In this document: in pieces, positions 51,344 through 61,818 of the stretch | How the letters are laid out: every line of letters begins with the position of its first letter | How positions within the stretch are numbered: position 1 is the first letter of the stretch | Assembly: GCF_001425605.1 (NCBI RefSeq) | Contig: NZ_LMRG01000012.1 | Location: 457,518 to 521,517, forward strand | Reading direction: 5' to 3' | Source of the DNA: Rhizobium sp. Leaf453 | GTDB lineage: Bacteria > Pseudomonadota > Alphaproteobacteria > Rhizobiales > Rhizobiaceae | Length of the DNA: 64,000 bases | Made by a program: the position numbers and the translations under genes | The notes under the pieces: model-generated | What the model was told of the DNA's origin: nothing | The model's input: only the letters and a program-made list of their open reading frames with translations | The model's database searches: none

Positions 51344-53197
51344 ATGCGGGGTATTGGCATGAATTTCAGAAGCGCGCTGGGCGTGGCGGCATTGGTACTG
51401 GCGGCGTTGTCGTCTGTGCCGTCGATGGCACAGGAGCTGGCATGGCATCAAGGCACGGCAACGGTGGGCGATCTGAAATACCCGGATGGTTTTGCCCGCT
51501 TCGATTACGTTAACCCCGACGCACCGAAGGGCGGCAATCTCAATCTCACCGCAGCAGGTACGTTTGACACGTTGAACCCGCTGCTTGCCAAGGGAGAGCA
51601 AGGCGCTGGCGTGGCGGCATTGGCGTTCGAAACACTGATGAAGCCGTCCATGGACGAGATCGCCTCCGACTATGGCCTTCTCGCCGAGGCCATCGCCTAT
51701 CCCGATGATTTCGCCTACGTCAAATTCCGGCTGCGGCCGGAGGCAAAATGGGAGGATGGCCAGCCTGTCACGCCGGAAGATGTGGTCTTCAGTTTCGATC
51801 AGGTGAAAGCCAACGATCCGCAGAAAGAGTTTTACTACAAGCACGTCACAAAGGCCGAGAAGACCGGTGATCGGGAGGTAACCTTTTCCTTCGACGAGAA
51901 GAACAATCGCGAACTCCCCAAGATCGTCGGAGAGCTGGTGATCGTCCCGAAGCATTGGTGGGAAAGCAAGGACCCCAAGGGCGTCCAGCGCGATATTTCG
52001 AAAACCTCGTTGGAAATTCCAATGGGATCAGGTCCCTACAAGATCACGTCCATGACGCCTGGCGCGACCATCCGTTATGAGTTGCGGGATGATTATTGGG
52101 GCAAGAACCTCAACGTAAACATCGGCCAGAACAATTTCGGGTCGATCAATTACGCCTATTATGCCGACCTCGGCGTGTCCTTCGAGGCGTTCCGCTCCGG
52201 CAATGCGGATTACTGGTGGGAGAATTCCGCCAAGCGCTGGGCGACCTCCTATGATTTTCCAGCCGTTAACGACGGCCGCATCAAACGGGAGGTACTCGAC
52301 AACGATTACCGCAACAGCGGCATCCTTGTCGGCTTCATTCCCAATCTTCGCCGCGAAAAATTCCAGGACGAGCGGGTCCGCGAAGCCCTGAATTATGCCT
52401 TCGATTTCGAGGAGTTGAAACGGACGATCTTCTATAACCAGTATGACCGCATCAACAGCTACTTCTTCGGATCGGAGCTTGCTTCCAGCGGTTTGCCGCA
52501 GGGCCGAGAACTCGAAATCCTCAACGAGTTGAAGGACCAGGTCCCTCCGCAAGTCTTCACCACCGAGTACAAGAACCCGGTCGGCGGCGACCAGACGAAG
52601 CTGCGGGACAATCTGCGCAAGGCCATCGCCCTGTTCAAGGCAGCAGGATACGAACTCAAGGGCAACCGCATGGTCAATTCGAAGACCGGTGAGCCCTTCA
52701 GTTTCGAAATCCTGCTCGATGGTCCGACGATCGAGATCGTTGCGCTGCCTTTTGCCCAGAACCTGAAGAAGATCGGGATCACCGCGACGGTGCGCACGGT
52801 CGATTCCTCGCAGTATACCAATCGCTGGCGTTCGCGCGATTTCGACATGATCTATCTGGGCTGGGGCCAGTCCCTCAATCCTGGCAACGAACAGGCGGAA
52901 TATTGGGGATCGGATTCGGCCAAGCGCGACGGTTCGCAAAACTATGCCGGCATCAGCGATCCGGGCATTGACGCGCTCATTCGCCGGATCATCTTCGCCA
53001 AGGATCGTGACGAACTGATTGCAACGACCAAGGTGCTCGACCGGGTGCTTCTGGCGCATCATTATGTCATCCCCAGCTATACCGGCCGATATTCCCGTAT
53101 TGCCTATTCGGCCAATCTCATCCGCCCTGCCGACTTGCCGAAATATTCGGTCGGTTTCCCGACCATCTGGTGGTCGAAGAACGCCCAGCCGCAATGA
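51344..53197 (+). CDS. yejA: Oligopeptide/muropeptide-binding protein of the Yej ABC transporter
   Basis: This ~617-residue periplasmic family 5 solute-binding protein has a signal peptide (MNFRSALGVAALVLAALSSVPSMAQ) and then the YejA hallmark start ELAWHQGTATVGDLKYPDGF. Further family segments include EAKWEDGQPVTPEDVVFSFD and the late WGSDSAKRDGSQNYAGISDPGIDALI. Start 51344 (AAGGA upstream) is likely; 51359 is possible. In E. coli YejABEF imports microcin C and peptides. In Agrobacterium an equivalent, named YepA, was reported to bind muropeptides for recycling by YejBEF. It is followed by yejB after a 169-bp gap without recognised signals. Confidence 0.92.
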   Translation: MRGIGMNFRSALGVAALVLAALSSVPSMAQELAWHQGTATVGDLKYPDGFARFDYVNPDAPKGGNLNLTAAGTFDTLNPLLAKGEQGAGVAALAFETLMKPSMDEIASDYGLLAEAIAYPDDFAYVKFRLRPEAKWEDGQPVTPEDVVFSFDQVKANDPQKEFYYKHVTKAEKTGDREVTFSFDEKNNRELPKIVGELVIVPKHWWESKDPKGVQRDISKTSLEIPMGSGPYKITSMTPGATIRYELRDDYWGKNLNVNIGQNNFGSINYAYYADLGVSFEAFRSGNADYWWENSAKRWATSYDFPAVNDGRIKREVLDNDYRNSGILVGFIPNLRREKFQDERVREALNYAFDFEELKRTIFYNQYDRINSYFFGSELASSGLPQGRELEILNELKDQVPPQVFTTEYKNPVGGDQTKLRDNLRKAIALFKAAGYELKGNRMVNSKTGEPFSFEILLDGPTIEIVALPFAQNLKKIGITATVRTVDSSQYTNRWRSRDFDMIYLGWGQSLNPGNEQAEYWGSDSAKRDGSQNYAGISDPGIDALIRRIIFAKDRDELIATTKVLDRVLLAHHYVIPSYTGRYSRIAYSANLIRPADLPKYSVGFPTIWWSKNAQPQ

Positions 53198-53366
53198 AAG
53201 CCTTGCGCAGGGCTCAATGCGTACTCCAAATGCGGATATGCGAATCAATGCGGGTGCCGGTTTCCTCTGGCGCCCTGAAGGAGATCAGCGGATTGACGAC
53301 GATGAGGCGGGTTGCCGCTAGCAGCGGATCGGATTGGATTGCCGGACAGGCCGGGGAGCAAAGCTG

Positions 53367-54461
53367 ATGGGCGCCTATATCCTGCGCCGGCTCCTGCTGA
53401 TGATCCCGACGATCGTCGGGATCATGGCCATCTCTTTCGCTGTCATCCAGTTCGCGCCCGGCGGCCCCGTCGAGCAGGTGATTGCCGATCTCACTGGCCA
53501 GAACCAGGGCGGTGATCGCTTGTCGGGTGGTAGCAATGATCTCGCCGGCCAGCAGTTCGGTGGCGAGGAATCCTCCGGAAAGTATCGAGGCGCACAGGGC
53601 CTTGATCCGGAGTTCATCGCCAAGCTCGAAAAGCAGTTCGGCTTCGACAAGCCGCCGCTTGAGCGTTTCGGTCAGATGATGTGGAACTATATCCGCTTCG
53701 ATTTCGGCGAAAGCTTCTTCCGCAACACCTCGGTCATCGACCTGATCCTCGACAAGATGCCCGTGTCGATTTCGCTGGGCCTCTGGATTCTGCTTTTTTC
53801 ATACGCCATTTCCATCCCGCTGGGGATCAAGAAGGCCATATCGGACGGCTCGACCTTCGATGTCTGGACATCCGGCATCATCATCGTCGGCTATGCGGTT
53901 CCTGGATTCCTGTTCGGTATCCTGCTGATCGTGCTCTTTGCCGGCGGATCGTTCTTCGACTGGTTTCCGCTGCGTGGCATCGTCTCGGACAATTTCTACC
54001 AGCTGAACTGGTGGCAGAAGATTCTCGATTATTTCTGGCACATGACGCTGCCGCTGATCACGCTGCTGATGTCCGCCTTCGCGACGACGACGCTGCTGAC
54101 CAAGAACTCCTTCATTGACGAGATCAAGAAGCAGTATGTCACGACGGCGCGGGCCAAGGGACTGAACGAACGGCAGGTGCTTTATGGCCATGTGTTTCGC
54201 AACGCCATGCTGATCATCATTGCCGGCTTTCCGGCGGCGTTCATTACAGCCTTCTTCACCGGTTCGCTGCTGACGGAATACATCTTCTCGCTCGATGGCC
54301 TGGGCCGCCTCGGCTATGACGCTGTCGTCAAGCGGGACTATCCGATCGTGTTCGCGACGCTCTACATCTTCTCGCTGATGGGCTTGCTGGTCGGTCTTCT
54401 CTCGGACCTGATTTATACCTGGGTCGATCCGCGTATCGATTTCGACCGGAGGGATGTCTGA
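53367..54461 (+). CDS. yejB: Yej ABC transporter permease, first subunit
   Basis: This 364-residue permease belongs to the oligopeptide (DppB/OppB) type. The N-terminal helix [31 protein letters not shown] is the standard signature, and a long periplasmic insert follows (residues ~45-105, [21 protein letters not shown]). The EAA-like loop [25 protein letters not shown] contacts the ATPase. ATG 53367 (MGAYILRR) is preferred. Its stop overlaps the yejE start by 1 bp, showing translational coupling. Confidence 0.95.
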   Translation: MGAYILRRLLLMIPTIVGIMAISFAVIQFAPGGPVEQVIADLTGQNQGGDRLSGGSNDLAGQQFGGEESSGKYRGAQGLDPEFIAKLEKQFGFDKPPLERFGQMMWNYIRFDFGESFFRNTSVIDLILDKMPVSISLGLWILLFSYAISIPLGIKKAISDGSTFDVWTSGIIIVGYAVPGFLFGILLIVLFAGGSFFDWFPLRGIVSDNFYQLNWWQKILDYFWHMTLPLITLLMSAFATTTLLTKNSFIDEIKKQYVTTARAKGLNERQVLYGHVFRNAMLIIIAGFPAAFITAFFTGSLLTEYIFSLDGLGRLGYDAVVKRDYPIVFATLYIFSLMGLLVGLLSDLIYTWVDPRIDFDRRDV

Positions 54462-55600
54462 TGGTCGATATGACCTCCAATCCGCCGCTCGTCACCAGCG
54501 CGCCCGGCCGCCTGTCGCCGGTCAATCGCCGCCGCTGGGAAAACTTCAAGGCCAATCGCCGCGGTTACTGGTCCTTCTGGATCTTCTTGGTGCTGTTCGG
54601 CTTGAGCCTTTGCGCCGAGTTCATCGCCAACGACAAGCCTGTTCTCGCTTCTTACAAGGGCGAAATCCTGGTTCCGGTTCTGGTCAATTATCCAGAGGAA
54701 AAATTCGGCGGGTTCCTTGCCGAAACCGACTATCGCTCCGACTTCATTCGCGACGAAATCAACGCCAACGGCTGGATGATCTGGCCGCCGGTTCGCTATT
54801 CCTATCAGACGGCCAATTCGAACATTCCGCATTCGGCACCGACGCCGCCCTTTTGGCTGATGGATGACACCGAACGCTGCTCGGCCTATCCGCAGGGCAA
54901 GGATGATCCCGGCTGTACGCTCGGCAATCTCAACTGGCTGGGCACGGACGATCAGGCGCGCGATGTTGCTGCGCGCATGATCTACGGTTTCCGCATCTCT
55001 GTCCTGTTCGGGCTTGCGCTCACCATCGCATCCGCCGTCGTCGGTGTGACGGCCGGTGCCGTTCAGGGTTATTTCGGCGGCTGGACGGACCTGCTGATGC
55101 AGCGCTTCATCGAGATCTGGTCGTCGATGCCGGTGCTCTATATCCTGCTGATCATCGCCGCGATCCTGCCGCCGGGCTTCTTCGTCCTGCTTAGCATCAT
55201 GCTCTTGTTTTCCTGGGTCGGTTTCGTCGGCATCGTACGGGCGGAATTCCTGAGGGCACGCAATTTCGAATATGTCCGCGCTGCCCGGGCGCTCGGCGTC
55301 AACAACCGGACGATCATGTTCCGCCATCTATTGCCCAATGCCATGGTGGCGACGCTGACCTTCCTGCCGTTTATCCTGTCTGGTTCGATCACCACGCTGA
55401 CCTCGCTCGACTTTCTCGGTTTCGGCATGCCGCCGGGCTCTCCGTCGCTGGGCGAACTGATCAGCCAGGGCAAGTCGAACCTGCAGGCGCCCTGGCTCGG
55501 TCTTACCGCCTTCGTCGTCATGTCGGTTATGCTGTCGCTCTTGATCTTCATCGGCGAGGCGGCCCGCGACGCGTTTGACCCGAGGAAGACGTTCCGGTGA
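54461..55600 (+). CDS. yejE: Yej ABC transporter permease, second subunit
   Basis: This 379-residue DppC-type permease begins with RRRWENFKANRRGYWSFWIFLVLFGLSLCAEFIAND, characteristic of YejE. It carries a periplasmic segment with LNWLGTDDQARDVAARMIYGFRISVLFG, and the ATPase-contact loop EFLRARNFEYVRAARALGVNNRTIMFRHLLPNAM. It pairs with YejB to form the channel. Its last codon overlaps the yejF start GTG (4 bp), so the operon is tightly coupled. Confidence 0.95.
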   Translation: MVDMTSNPPLVTSAPGRLSPVNRRRWENFKANRRGYWSFWIFLVLFGLSLCAEFIANDKPVLASYKGEILVPVLVNYPEEKFGGFLAETDYRSDFIRDEINANGWMIWPPVRYSYQTANSNIPHSAPTPPFWLMDDTERCSAYPQGKDDPGCTLGNLNWLGTDDQARDVAARMIYGFRISVLFGLALTIASAVVGVTAGAVQGYFGGWTDLLMQRFIEIWSSMPVLYILLIIAAILPPGFFVLLSIMLLFSWVGFVGIVRAEFLRARNFEYVRAARALGVNNRTIMFRHLLPNAMVATLTFLPFILSGSITTLTSLDFLGFGMPPGSPSLGELISQGKSNLQAPWLGLTAFVVMSVMLSLLIFIGEAARDAFDPRKTFR

Positions 55601-57237
55601 GCACACAGATGACAGATACCCTCCTTTCCGTGCGCAACCTGTCTGTCGCCTTCCATCAGGGGGGCAAGACCTCGACGGCGGTGGACGATATTTCCTTCGA
55701 CATCAAGCGCGGCGAAGTCGTCGCGCTGGTCGGCGAATCCGGCTCGGGAAAATCCGTCTCGGCCAATTCGATCCTGAAGCTTCTGCCCTATCCGGCCGCA
55801 AGCCATCCGGGCGGTGAGATCGTCTTCAACGGCAAGGACCTGATGAAGGCATCCGATGCGGAGCTGCGCCATGTGCGCGGCAACGACATCACGATGATCT
55901 TCCAGGAGCCGATGACCTCACTCAATCCGTTGCATTCGATCGAGCGGCAGATCGCTGAAATCCTTGAATTGCACCAGAATGTGACCGGGACGGCCGCGCG
56001 CACGCGTGTGTTGGAACTGCTCAACCAAGTCGGCATTCGCGAGCCGGAAAAGCGCCTTGCCGCCTATCCGCACGAATTGTCCGGCGGCCAGCGCCAGCGC
56101 GTGATGATCGCCATGGCGCTCGCCAACCGGCCCGAACTTTTGATCGCCGACGAGCCGACGACCGCGCTCGATGTCACCGTCCAGGCCCAGATCCTCGAAC
56201 TTCTGAAGAAGCTCAAGGACGAGCACGGCATGTCGATGCTGTTCATCACCCATGACCTCGGCATCGTCCGCAAGATCGCCGACCGCGTCTGCGTCATGAC
56301 CAAGGGCAAGATCGTCGAGACCGGCCCCACGGCCGAAATCTTTGCCAATCCGCAGCACACCTATACGCGCCACCTCCTGGCATCCGAGCCGAGAGGCATG
56401 CCACCGGTCTCCGATCCGTCGAAGCCGGTGGTGATGGAAGGCAAGGACATGAAGGTCTGGTTCCCGATCAAGGCCGGTTTCCTGCGCAAGGTCGTCGATC
56501 ATGTCAAAGCCGTCGATGGCATCGACCTGACGCTGCGCGCCGGCCAGACGCTCGGCGTCGTCGGCGAATCGGGATCGGGCAAGACGACGCTCGGCCTGGC
56601 GCTCACCCGGCTCATTTCCTCGCAGGGCCGCATCAGCTTCATCGGCAATGACATAGCCGGCTATTCGTTCAAGCAGATGCGTCCGTTGCGCAACCGCATG
56701 CAGATCGTCTTCCAGGACCCGTTCGGTTCTCTCAGCCCCCGCATGGCCGTCAGCGACATTGTTGCCGAGGGTCTGAAGGTGCACGAGCCGTCGCTCTCGG
56801 ACAACGAACGCGACGCCCGCGTGGCGGGGGCACTCGAAGAAGTCGGGCTCGATGCCTCCACCCGCTGGCGGTATCCGCACGAGTTTTCCGGCGGCCAGCG
56901 CCAGCGCATCGCCATTGCCCGTGCCATGGTGCTCAAGCCGCAATTCGTGATGCTGGACGAGCCGACGTCCGCTCTGGACATGAGCGTGCAGGCGCAGGTG
57001 GTCGATCTCCTGCGCGACCTGCAGGCCAAGCACGAACTGGCCTATCTCTTCATCAGCCACGACCTCAAGGTCGTGCGGGCGCTCGCCAACGATATGATCG
57101 TCATGCGCCAGGGCAAAGTGGTGGAGCAGGGACCGTCCGAGCGCATCTTCACCGCGCCGCAGGAAGATTATACAAAGGCGTTGATGGCCGCCGCCTTCGA
57201 TATGAAGGCGGTCAAGGTGCCATCCATCCGTCAATAG
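55597..57237 (+). CDS. yejF: Yej ABC transporter ATP-binding protein (two fused ATPase domains)
   Basis: This 546-residue protein carries two complete nucleotide-binding domains. Domain 1 has [35 protein letters not shown] and [14 protein letters not shown]. Domain 2 has [31 protein letters not shown] and [14 protein letters not shown]. Each is followed by the oligopeptide-binding linker typical of Dpp/Opp ATPases. GTG 55597 overlaps yejE; ATG 55609 is an alternative start. It completes a one-operon yejABEF importer. Confidence 0.96.
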   Translation: MSTQMTDTLLSVRNLSVAFHQGGKTSTAVDDISFDIKRGEVVALVGESGSGKSVSANSILKLLPYPAASHPGGEIVFNGKDLMKASDAELRHVRGNDITMIFQEPMTSLNPLHSIERQIAEILELHQNVTGTAARTRVLELLNQVGIREPEKRLAAYPHELSGGQRQRVMIAMALANRPELLIADEPTTALDVTVQAQILELLKKLKDEHGMSMLFITHDLGIVRKIADRVCVMTKGKIVETGPTAEIFANPQHTYTRHLLASEPRGMPPVSDPSKPVVMEGKDMKVWFPIKAGFLRKVVDHVKAVDGIDLTLRAGQTLGVVGESGSGKTTLGLALTRLISSQGRISFIGNDIAGYSFKQMRPLRNRMQIVFQDPFGSLSPRMAVSDIVAEGLKVHEPSLSDNERDARVAGALEEVGLDASTRWRYPHEFSGGQRQRIAIARAMVLKPQFVMLDEPTSALDMSVQAQVVDLLRDLQAKHELAYLFISHDLKVVRALANDMIVMRQGKVVEQGPSERIFTAPQEDYTKALMAAAFDMKAVKVPSIRQ

Positions 57238-57247
57238 AGTTCCGTTC

Positions 57248-58207
57248 ATGCCATCCAGAAGCCCTGTCATTGTCGACCTGAAGTTCATTCCGCAGGAAGT
57301 GGAGGATGGGCTGAAGGGCGCGTTTTCCGGCCGCGAGATCATCAACCTCGCCGATCCTATCCACAAGGGCCGCGATCTCACCGGCATCGACTATGCCGTC
57401 GTCTGGAAATCCGATCCGGACCTGTTTGCGCGTGCCACCGATTTGAAGGTCGTCTTTTCCGGCGGCGCCGGCGTCGATCATGTGCTGAAGCTGCCGGGTC
57501 TTCCCGATGTGCCGCTGGTCCGTTTCGTCGATCGCAGCCTGACGACCCGAATGAGCGAATGGGTGGTGATGAACTGCCTCCTGCACCTGCGCCAGCACCG
57601 CGCCTACGAGGCCCGTGCTAAGGCCCATGTCTGGGAAGACCTCAGCCAGCCGGAAGCCGCCGAGATCACCGTCGGCGTCATGGGCCTCGGCGTGCTCGGC
57701 CAGGACGCGATCGCCAAGCTCCGCGTCATGGGCTTCAAGACCGTCGGCTGGTCACGCTCGAAAAAGGTGATCGACGGCGTCGAGACCTTTGACGAAGCTC
57801 AACTCGATTCCTTCCTCGGCAAGACTGATTTCCTGGTCGGTCTGCTGCCGCTGACGCCGGACACGAAGGGCATCTTCAACGCATCGCTGTTCTCAAGGCT
57901 GAGCCGCAAAGGCGTATTCGGCGCGCCAGTCTTCATCAATGGCGGCCGTGGCGGAAGTCAGGTCGAGGCAGATGTTCTTGCCGCATTGAAATCCGGCGTG
58001 CTCGGCGGCGCCTCGCTCGATGTGTTCGAGCAGGAGCCGTTGTCCAGCGATAGCCCGTTCTGGGACATGGACAATGTTTATGTCACGCCGCATGTGGCGG
58101 CATCCTCGGACGTCAAGGCGCTGTTCGTGGCCGTCGAACGACAGATCGACCGCTTCGAAGGCGGCCTGCCGCTCGAAAACGTCGTTGATCGCAAAGCCGG
58201 CTACTGA
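57248..58207 (+). CDS. GhrA-like glyoxylate/hydroxypyruvate reductase
   Basis: This 319-residue 2-hydroxyacid dehydrogenase has the GhrA-type start VDLKFIPQEVEDGLKGAF and FSGGAGVDHVLKLPGLP. Its nucleotide-binding loop is TVGVMGLGVLGQDAIAKL, and Arg (INGGRGGSQVEAD), Glu (FEQEPLSSDSPF) and His (VTPHVAASSDVKAL) complete the catalytic set. It should reduce glyoxylate/hydroxypyruvate with NADPH. It starts 10 bp after yejF and may be in that operon. Its stop codon directly abuts that of the convergent NlpC/P60 gene. Confidence 0.9.
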   Translation: MPSRSPVIVDLKFIPQEVEDGLKGAFSGREIINLADPIHKGRDLTGIDYAVVWKSDPDLFARATDLKVVFSGGAGVDHVLKLPGLPDVPLVRFVDRSLTTRMSEWVVMNCLLHLRQHRAYEARAKAHVWEDLSQPEAAEITVGVMGLGVLGQDAIAKLRVMGFKTVGWSRSKKVIDGVETFDEAQLDSFLGKTDFLVGLLPLTPDTKGIFNASLFSRLSRKGVFGAPVFINGGRGGSQVEADVLAALKSGVLGGASLDVFEQEPLSSDSPFWDMDNVYVTPHVAASSDVKALFVAVERQIDRFEGGLPLENVVDRKAGY

Positions 58208-59062
58208 TCAGGGCCGGCGGTAACCCGTGGGCTTGTTGTAGAGCCAGCCGATGCGCTGGATCGAATCCTCCAGCCCCTCGTGCGAGACGGTCATCGTATG
58301 GCCGTTGGCATGGAGCAGGGTCCGGTCGTCCTCCATGATGGCGACATGGCCCTTCCAGAAAACGAGGTCGCCGCGGCGCAACTCCTCGCGCTCGATCGCC
58401 GTGCCGAGCTGCTTCGCCTGCATGTCCGTGTCGCGCGGGGCAGTTCGACCGGTCATCATCATGGAGAGTTGCACGAGACCGGAGCAATCGATGCCGAAGC
58501 CGGAGCGGCCGCCCCAGAGATAGGGCGTCTCCAGGAAACGCGCGGCGATGGAAACGTAATCCCCCGCCAGAGGTTGCGTCGCCTCGGCGCAATGATTGGC
58601 AATGACGGCCTGTCCGCCCTCCAGCAGGAAATACCGCGTTCCCCGCGTTTCCCGCTCGTCGATGACGGCGATGCGGTTACCCATCGAGAGCGCCTGGACG
58701 GTCGGGAATTTCAGGTCAGGTCCGGAATAGATGAAGGTACGCGGCGCGGTGATGATGTGGGTCAGGCTGCGCACCACCGGCGACACGGCATAATCCGCGA
58801 TATAGCCGACATAGCCGTCGAAATCCGCCTTCACCCAGGCCCAGCCGCCGCTTGTATCGAAAACATGCACCGTCTCGCCCAGCAGCAGCTCGGTATCTGT
58901 GCCGCACTCCAGTTCAGGCCTTGCCCGCATCTGCATGACGGGAACACAGATCACGCCGGCGGAGCCTGTGACATAGGCGGGCGCTTCGACGATGCCGCGC
59001 AGGCGCTCTTCGGCAAGATCGGGACGATAGGCATTCAGCCGGCGGTCGGGAAGATCGGACAT
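58208..59062 (-). CDS. NlpC/P60 (C40) cell-wall peptidase with SH3 domains
   Basis: In this 284-residue protein residues ~30-150 form bacterial SH3-like domains (GETVHVFDTSGGWAWVKADFDGYVGYIADY). The C-terminal C40 domain carries the catalytic Cys in WGGRSGFGIDCSGLVQLSMMM, His in GHVAIMEDDRTLLHANGHTMTV and the polar third residue just after. It should cut gamma-D-glutamyl-DAP or related cell-wall peptides. No Sec signal is evident, hinting at a cytoplasmic role in processing imported muropeptides, which suits its place near yejABEF. The MarR gene lies 6 bp upstream in the same operon. Confidence 0.9.
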   Translation of the reverse strand: MSDLPDRRLNAYRPDLAEERLRGIVEAPAYVTGSAGVICVPVMQMRARPELECGTDTELLLGETVHVFDTSGGWAWVKADFDGYVGYIADYAVSPVVRSLTHIITAPRTFIYSGPDLKFPTVQALSMGNRIAVIDERETRGTRYFLLEGGQAVIANHCAEATQPLAGDYVSIAARFLETPYLWGGRSGFGIDCSGLVQLSMMMTGRTAPRDTDMQAKQLGTAIEREELRRGDLVFWKGHVAIMEDDRTLLHANGHTMTVSHEGLEDSIQRIGWLYNKPTGYRRP

Positions 59063-59068
59063 GGTTTC

Positions 59069-59419
59069 TCAGATAGACAGTTTGCGTCCCTGATCAATGA
59101 TCAGATCGCCAAGTTTTTCAAGATAGAGCGCACCATCGACGGTTCGCTTGATAATCACATTACGCCTGTCGCGCTCGTCGCGGGTCCGGGTGACAAGGCC
59201 GAGATCGCCCATCGTATCCAGTGCACGGGTGATGACCGGCTTGGTGACGCCGAGAATGGTGGCCAATCCGCGCACCGTATGCGGCGGCGGGACCAGGTAG
59301 ATGTGCAGGAGAATGGAAATCTGGCGAAGCGTCAGGTCACGGTTGTCGATCCGCACCTGTTCAAGCGAGACGCTGTGCCAGAGATTCAGGGCTTGCGACG
59401 CTGACAATTCGACTGGCAT
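59069..59419 (-). CDS. Small MarR-like winged-helix regulator
   Basis: This 116-residue protein has a MarR-type fold: LTLRQISILLHIYLVPPPHTVRGLATILGVTKPVITRALDTMGDLGLVTRTRDERDRRN (residues ~30-90) includes the recognition helix and basic wing. The dimerisation helices are short. Start 59419 fits. Being first in a two-gene operon with the NlpC/P60 peptidase, it probably regulates that pair. Ligand and targets are unknown. Confidence 0.87.
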   Translation of the reverse strand: MPVELSASQALNLWHSVSLEQVRIDNRDLTLRQISILLHIYLVPPPHTVRGLATILGVTKPVITRALDTMGDLGLVTRTRDERDRRNVIIKRTVDGALYLEKLGDLIIDQGRKLSI

Positions 59420-59493
59420 CCGGGCGCCCTCGGTTCAATCAAAGCGTATTTTAGCGCCATGATCGTTACGGAACCGTTTCTTTCCGTCCAGTC

Positions 59494-60084
59494 TCAAATG
59501 CGGGAGATTGCCTTTTTCACCCGCTCCAGATGTGCTGCCCGCTGTGCCGGCGTCACACGGTCCATGTCATGCAGAGACAACATGTTGAACTTGACACCTT
59601 TGGCACAGAAAGCCCCGATTCCGCGCTTGAGCAATCGGCGAATGGGATTGCCCATGTAAAGCCAAACGATCCACCAGGGCGATCCGGTCGTCGTCAGTGC
59701 CCAGAGAAGCTTGATATTCGTCAGGCGTGGAATGATACGGCCACCGGCCTTGTCATGATCGAAGGCGACACCGGGCGCGAAGACACGGTCGAAGAAACCT
59801 TTGAGGATGGCCGGGAAATTGAACCACCATTGCGGAAAAACCAGGATCAGACCGTCGGCGTCCCTTAGCCGAACAACGATACCGTCGACGCCAGCCGTGT
59901 CGTAGGGCGTATCGAAATAACCGCGCCGTTCCGCTTCGCTCAGCCGTGGATCGAAATTCTCGTTGCAGAGATCGAGCAGGTCGATCTCGTGGCCCTTTGC
60001 TTCCAGCGCGGTCTTCGCCGTATTGGCAACGGCGGCCGCGAAACTGTCGGACAGGGGATGGGCGAGAACGAGGAGGATGCGCAT
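59494..60084 (-). CDS. NAD(P)H-quinone oxidoreductase-like flavoprotein (NQO1/KefF/MdaB type)
   Basis: This 196-residue flavodoxin-fold protein has an N-terminal FMN/FAD phosphate loop in MRILLVLAHPLSDSFAAAVANTAKTAL. The active-site segment LILVFPQWWFNFPAILKGFFDRVFAPGVAF is followed by TTTGSPWWIVWLYMGNPIRRLLKRG. Two-electron reduction of quinones or nitro compounds is the family function. It begins 1 bp after the xseA stop on the same strand, so they are one operon. Confidence 0.9.
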   Translation of the reverse strand: MRILLVLAHPLSDSFAAAVANTAKTALEAKGHEIDLLDLCNENFDPRLSEAERRGYFDTPYDTAGVDGIVVRLRDADGLILVFPQWWFNFPAILKGFFDRVFAPGVAFDHDKAGGRIIPRLTNIKLLWALTTTGSPWWIVWLYMGNPIRRLLKRGIGAFCAKGVKFNMLSLHDMDRVTPAQRAAHLERVKKAISRI

Positions 60085-60085
60085 C

Positions 60086-61675
60086 CTAGAACAGGCTACC
60101 CTGTCGGGGTGGCGTCGCCGGTCCAGACTTTTCGGCCTGTTTTTTTACAGGCTTCGCTGGCGGCGGGCCACCTTCGGTCGTGACTGCATTGATCGAGCCA
60201 TCGGCGAATTGAAGCGAAATCGCCTGGTTCAGCGACAGTGCAGCAGCGGTCTTGGCCGGCAGGCCGGCATCGTCGCGGACCAGTGCGTATCCGCGTTTCA
60301 GCACGTTGCGGTAAGACAAGGACTGCAGGATACGATCATGGGCCGAAACCTCGCTGCGCCGTCGCCGCAGATCGGCGGCAAGGGCGCTGTCGGCCCGGCC
60401 CGCGAGACCTTTCAGCCGATCCTGGGATCGGTGAATCTGGCTCAGCAGTCGCGCCGGCAGCGTCCGGAGCGCAGCATCGGCCGAGGATACGCGGGAGGCG
60501 GAACGCTGGATCAGTCGCTCGACGATGCGTTCGGCCCGGGTCATGCGCTCGGCGATTTTCTGCCGCCGCTCGTTGATGCGGTTCGATAGGACATCCGGCC
60601 GCAGATGCGCGGCCGTGCGTTCGAACAGGCGGCGTTTGTTGGCGGTGTTCATCTGCAGACCGCGCCCCAGCCCCCCGGCCGCTTCGTCGAAACGGCGACG
60701 GGGCAACGCAAGAAGCTGGTCGAGGGACGGCAGCGCCCGCGTCAGGGCACGCACGTTCTGGCGCCGATTGTCCATCTGACGTCCGACCGCTGATTTCAAC
60801 CGGGCGGACAGGGCGGCGACTGCAGCTTCGAGGTCGGCCTTCACTGGCACGGCCATTTCGGCGGCCCCGGTCGGGGTCGGGGCACGCTGGTCGCTGGCAT
60901 AATCGATCAGCGTCCAGTCGGTCTCGTGGCCGACGGCGGAGATTAGTGGGATCTGCGAGTTCGCGGCTGCCCGCACCACCGCCTCGTCATTGAAGCTCCA
61001 GAGATCCTCCAGGCTACCGCCGCCACGCGCCACGATCAGCACTTCCGGCCGGGCGATCGGGCCGCCGAGAGGAAACGCATTGAAGCCTTCGATGGCGGCG
61101 GCCACCTCGTTGCCCGATCCCTCGCCCTGGACTTTCACGGGCCAGACGATGACATGAACGGGGAAGCGATCGGAAATCCGGTGCAGGATATCGCGGATGA
61201 CAGCGCCGGTCGGCGAGGTCACGACGCCGATGACGCGGGGCATGTAGGGCAGAGGCCGCTTGCGCTGGGGATCGAACAGGCCTTCGGCGGCGAGCTTGCG
61301 CTTGCGCTCCTCGATCAGCGCCATCAATGCGCCGGCGCCAGCCGGCTCCAGGGTCTCGATGACGATCTGGTATTTGGAGGATCCGGGGAAGGTCGTCACC
61401 TTGCCGGTGGCGATAACTTCCATGCCCTCTTCCGGCCGGAACTTCAGCCGGCTCATCGTGCCTTTCCAGATGACGGCGTCGATGCGCGCTTTGTCATCCT
61501 TCAAGGCGAAATAGGCATGCCCCGAGGAATGCGGGCCGCGGTAACCGGAAATTTCACCGCGCACGCGCACATGATCAAAGGCTTGCTCGACGGTCCGCTT
61601 GATGGAGCCGGACAGTTCCGAGACCGAGTATTCGGCGAGATTGGAAGGCGAATCGGATTCGAAGAAGGCGCTCAT
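60086..61675 (-). CDS. xseA: Exodeoxyribonuclease VII large subunit
   Basis: This 529-residue nuclease, with XseB, degrades single-stranded DNA from either end. It has an N-terminal OB-fold ([31 protein letters not shown]). The catalytic core follows with [53 protein letters not shown] and [29 protein letters not shown] long coiled-coil C-terminus and a Lys/Pro/Ala tail end the protein. xseB is not in the window. It is divergent from the spike-like genes. Confidence 0.97.
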   Translation of the reverse strand: MSAFFESDSPSNLAEYSVSELSGSIKRTVEQAFDHVRVRGEISGYRGPHSSGHAYFALKDDKARIDAVIWKGTMSRLKFRPEEGMEVIATGKVTTFPGSSKYQIVIETLEPAGAGALMALIEERKRKLAAEGLFDPQRKRPLPYMPRVIGVVTSPTGAVIRDILHRISDRFPVHVIVWPVKVQGEGSGNEVAAAIEGFNAFPLGGPIARPEVLIVARGGGSLEDLWSFNDEAVVRAAANSQIPLISAVGHETDWTLIDYASDQRAPTPTGAAEMAVPVKADLEAAVAALSARLKSAVGRQMDNRRQNVRALTRALPSLDQLLALPRRRFDEAAGGLGRGLQMNTANKRRLFERTAAHLRPDVLSNRINERRQKIAERMTRAERIVERLIQRSASRVSSADAALRTLPARLLSQIHRSQDRLKGLAGRADSALAADLRRRRSEVSAHDRILQSLSYRNVLKRGYALVRDDAGLPAKTAAALSLNQAISLQFADGSINAVTTEGGPPPAKPVKKQAEKSGPATPPRQGSLF

Positions 61676-61818
61676 GGGACCATTTTGCAGTGCCGCGCCG
61701 CCAATGGCCAGCCATCTCGTCCGCCCCTCAACAGGCCATTCTTCATCCCCGTTTATCCCCGCCCTGCCAAACCGTGCGCATCATGTCGGCAACGTCAACC
61801 AAAGCCGAGGACAAACCG

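Noticed and set aside
58280-59404. A 374-codon plus-strand frame over the NlpC/P60 and MarR genes
   Set aside because: The minus-strand genes have clear catalytic and DNA-binding motifs; the plus frame has none.
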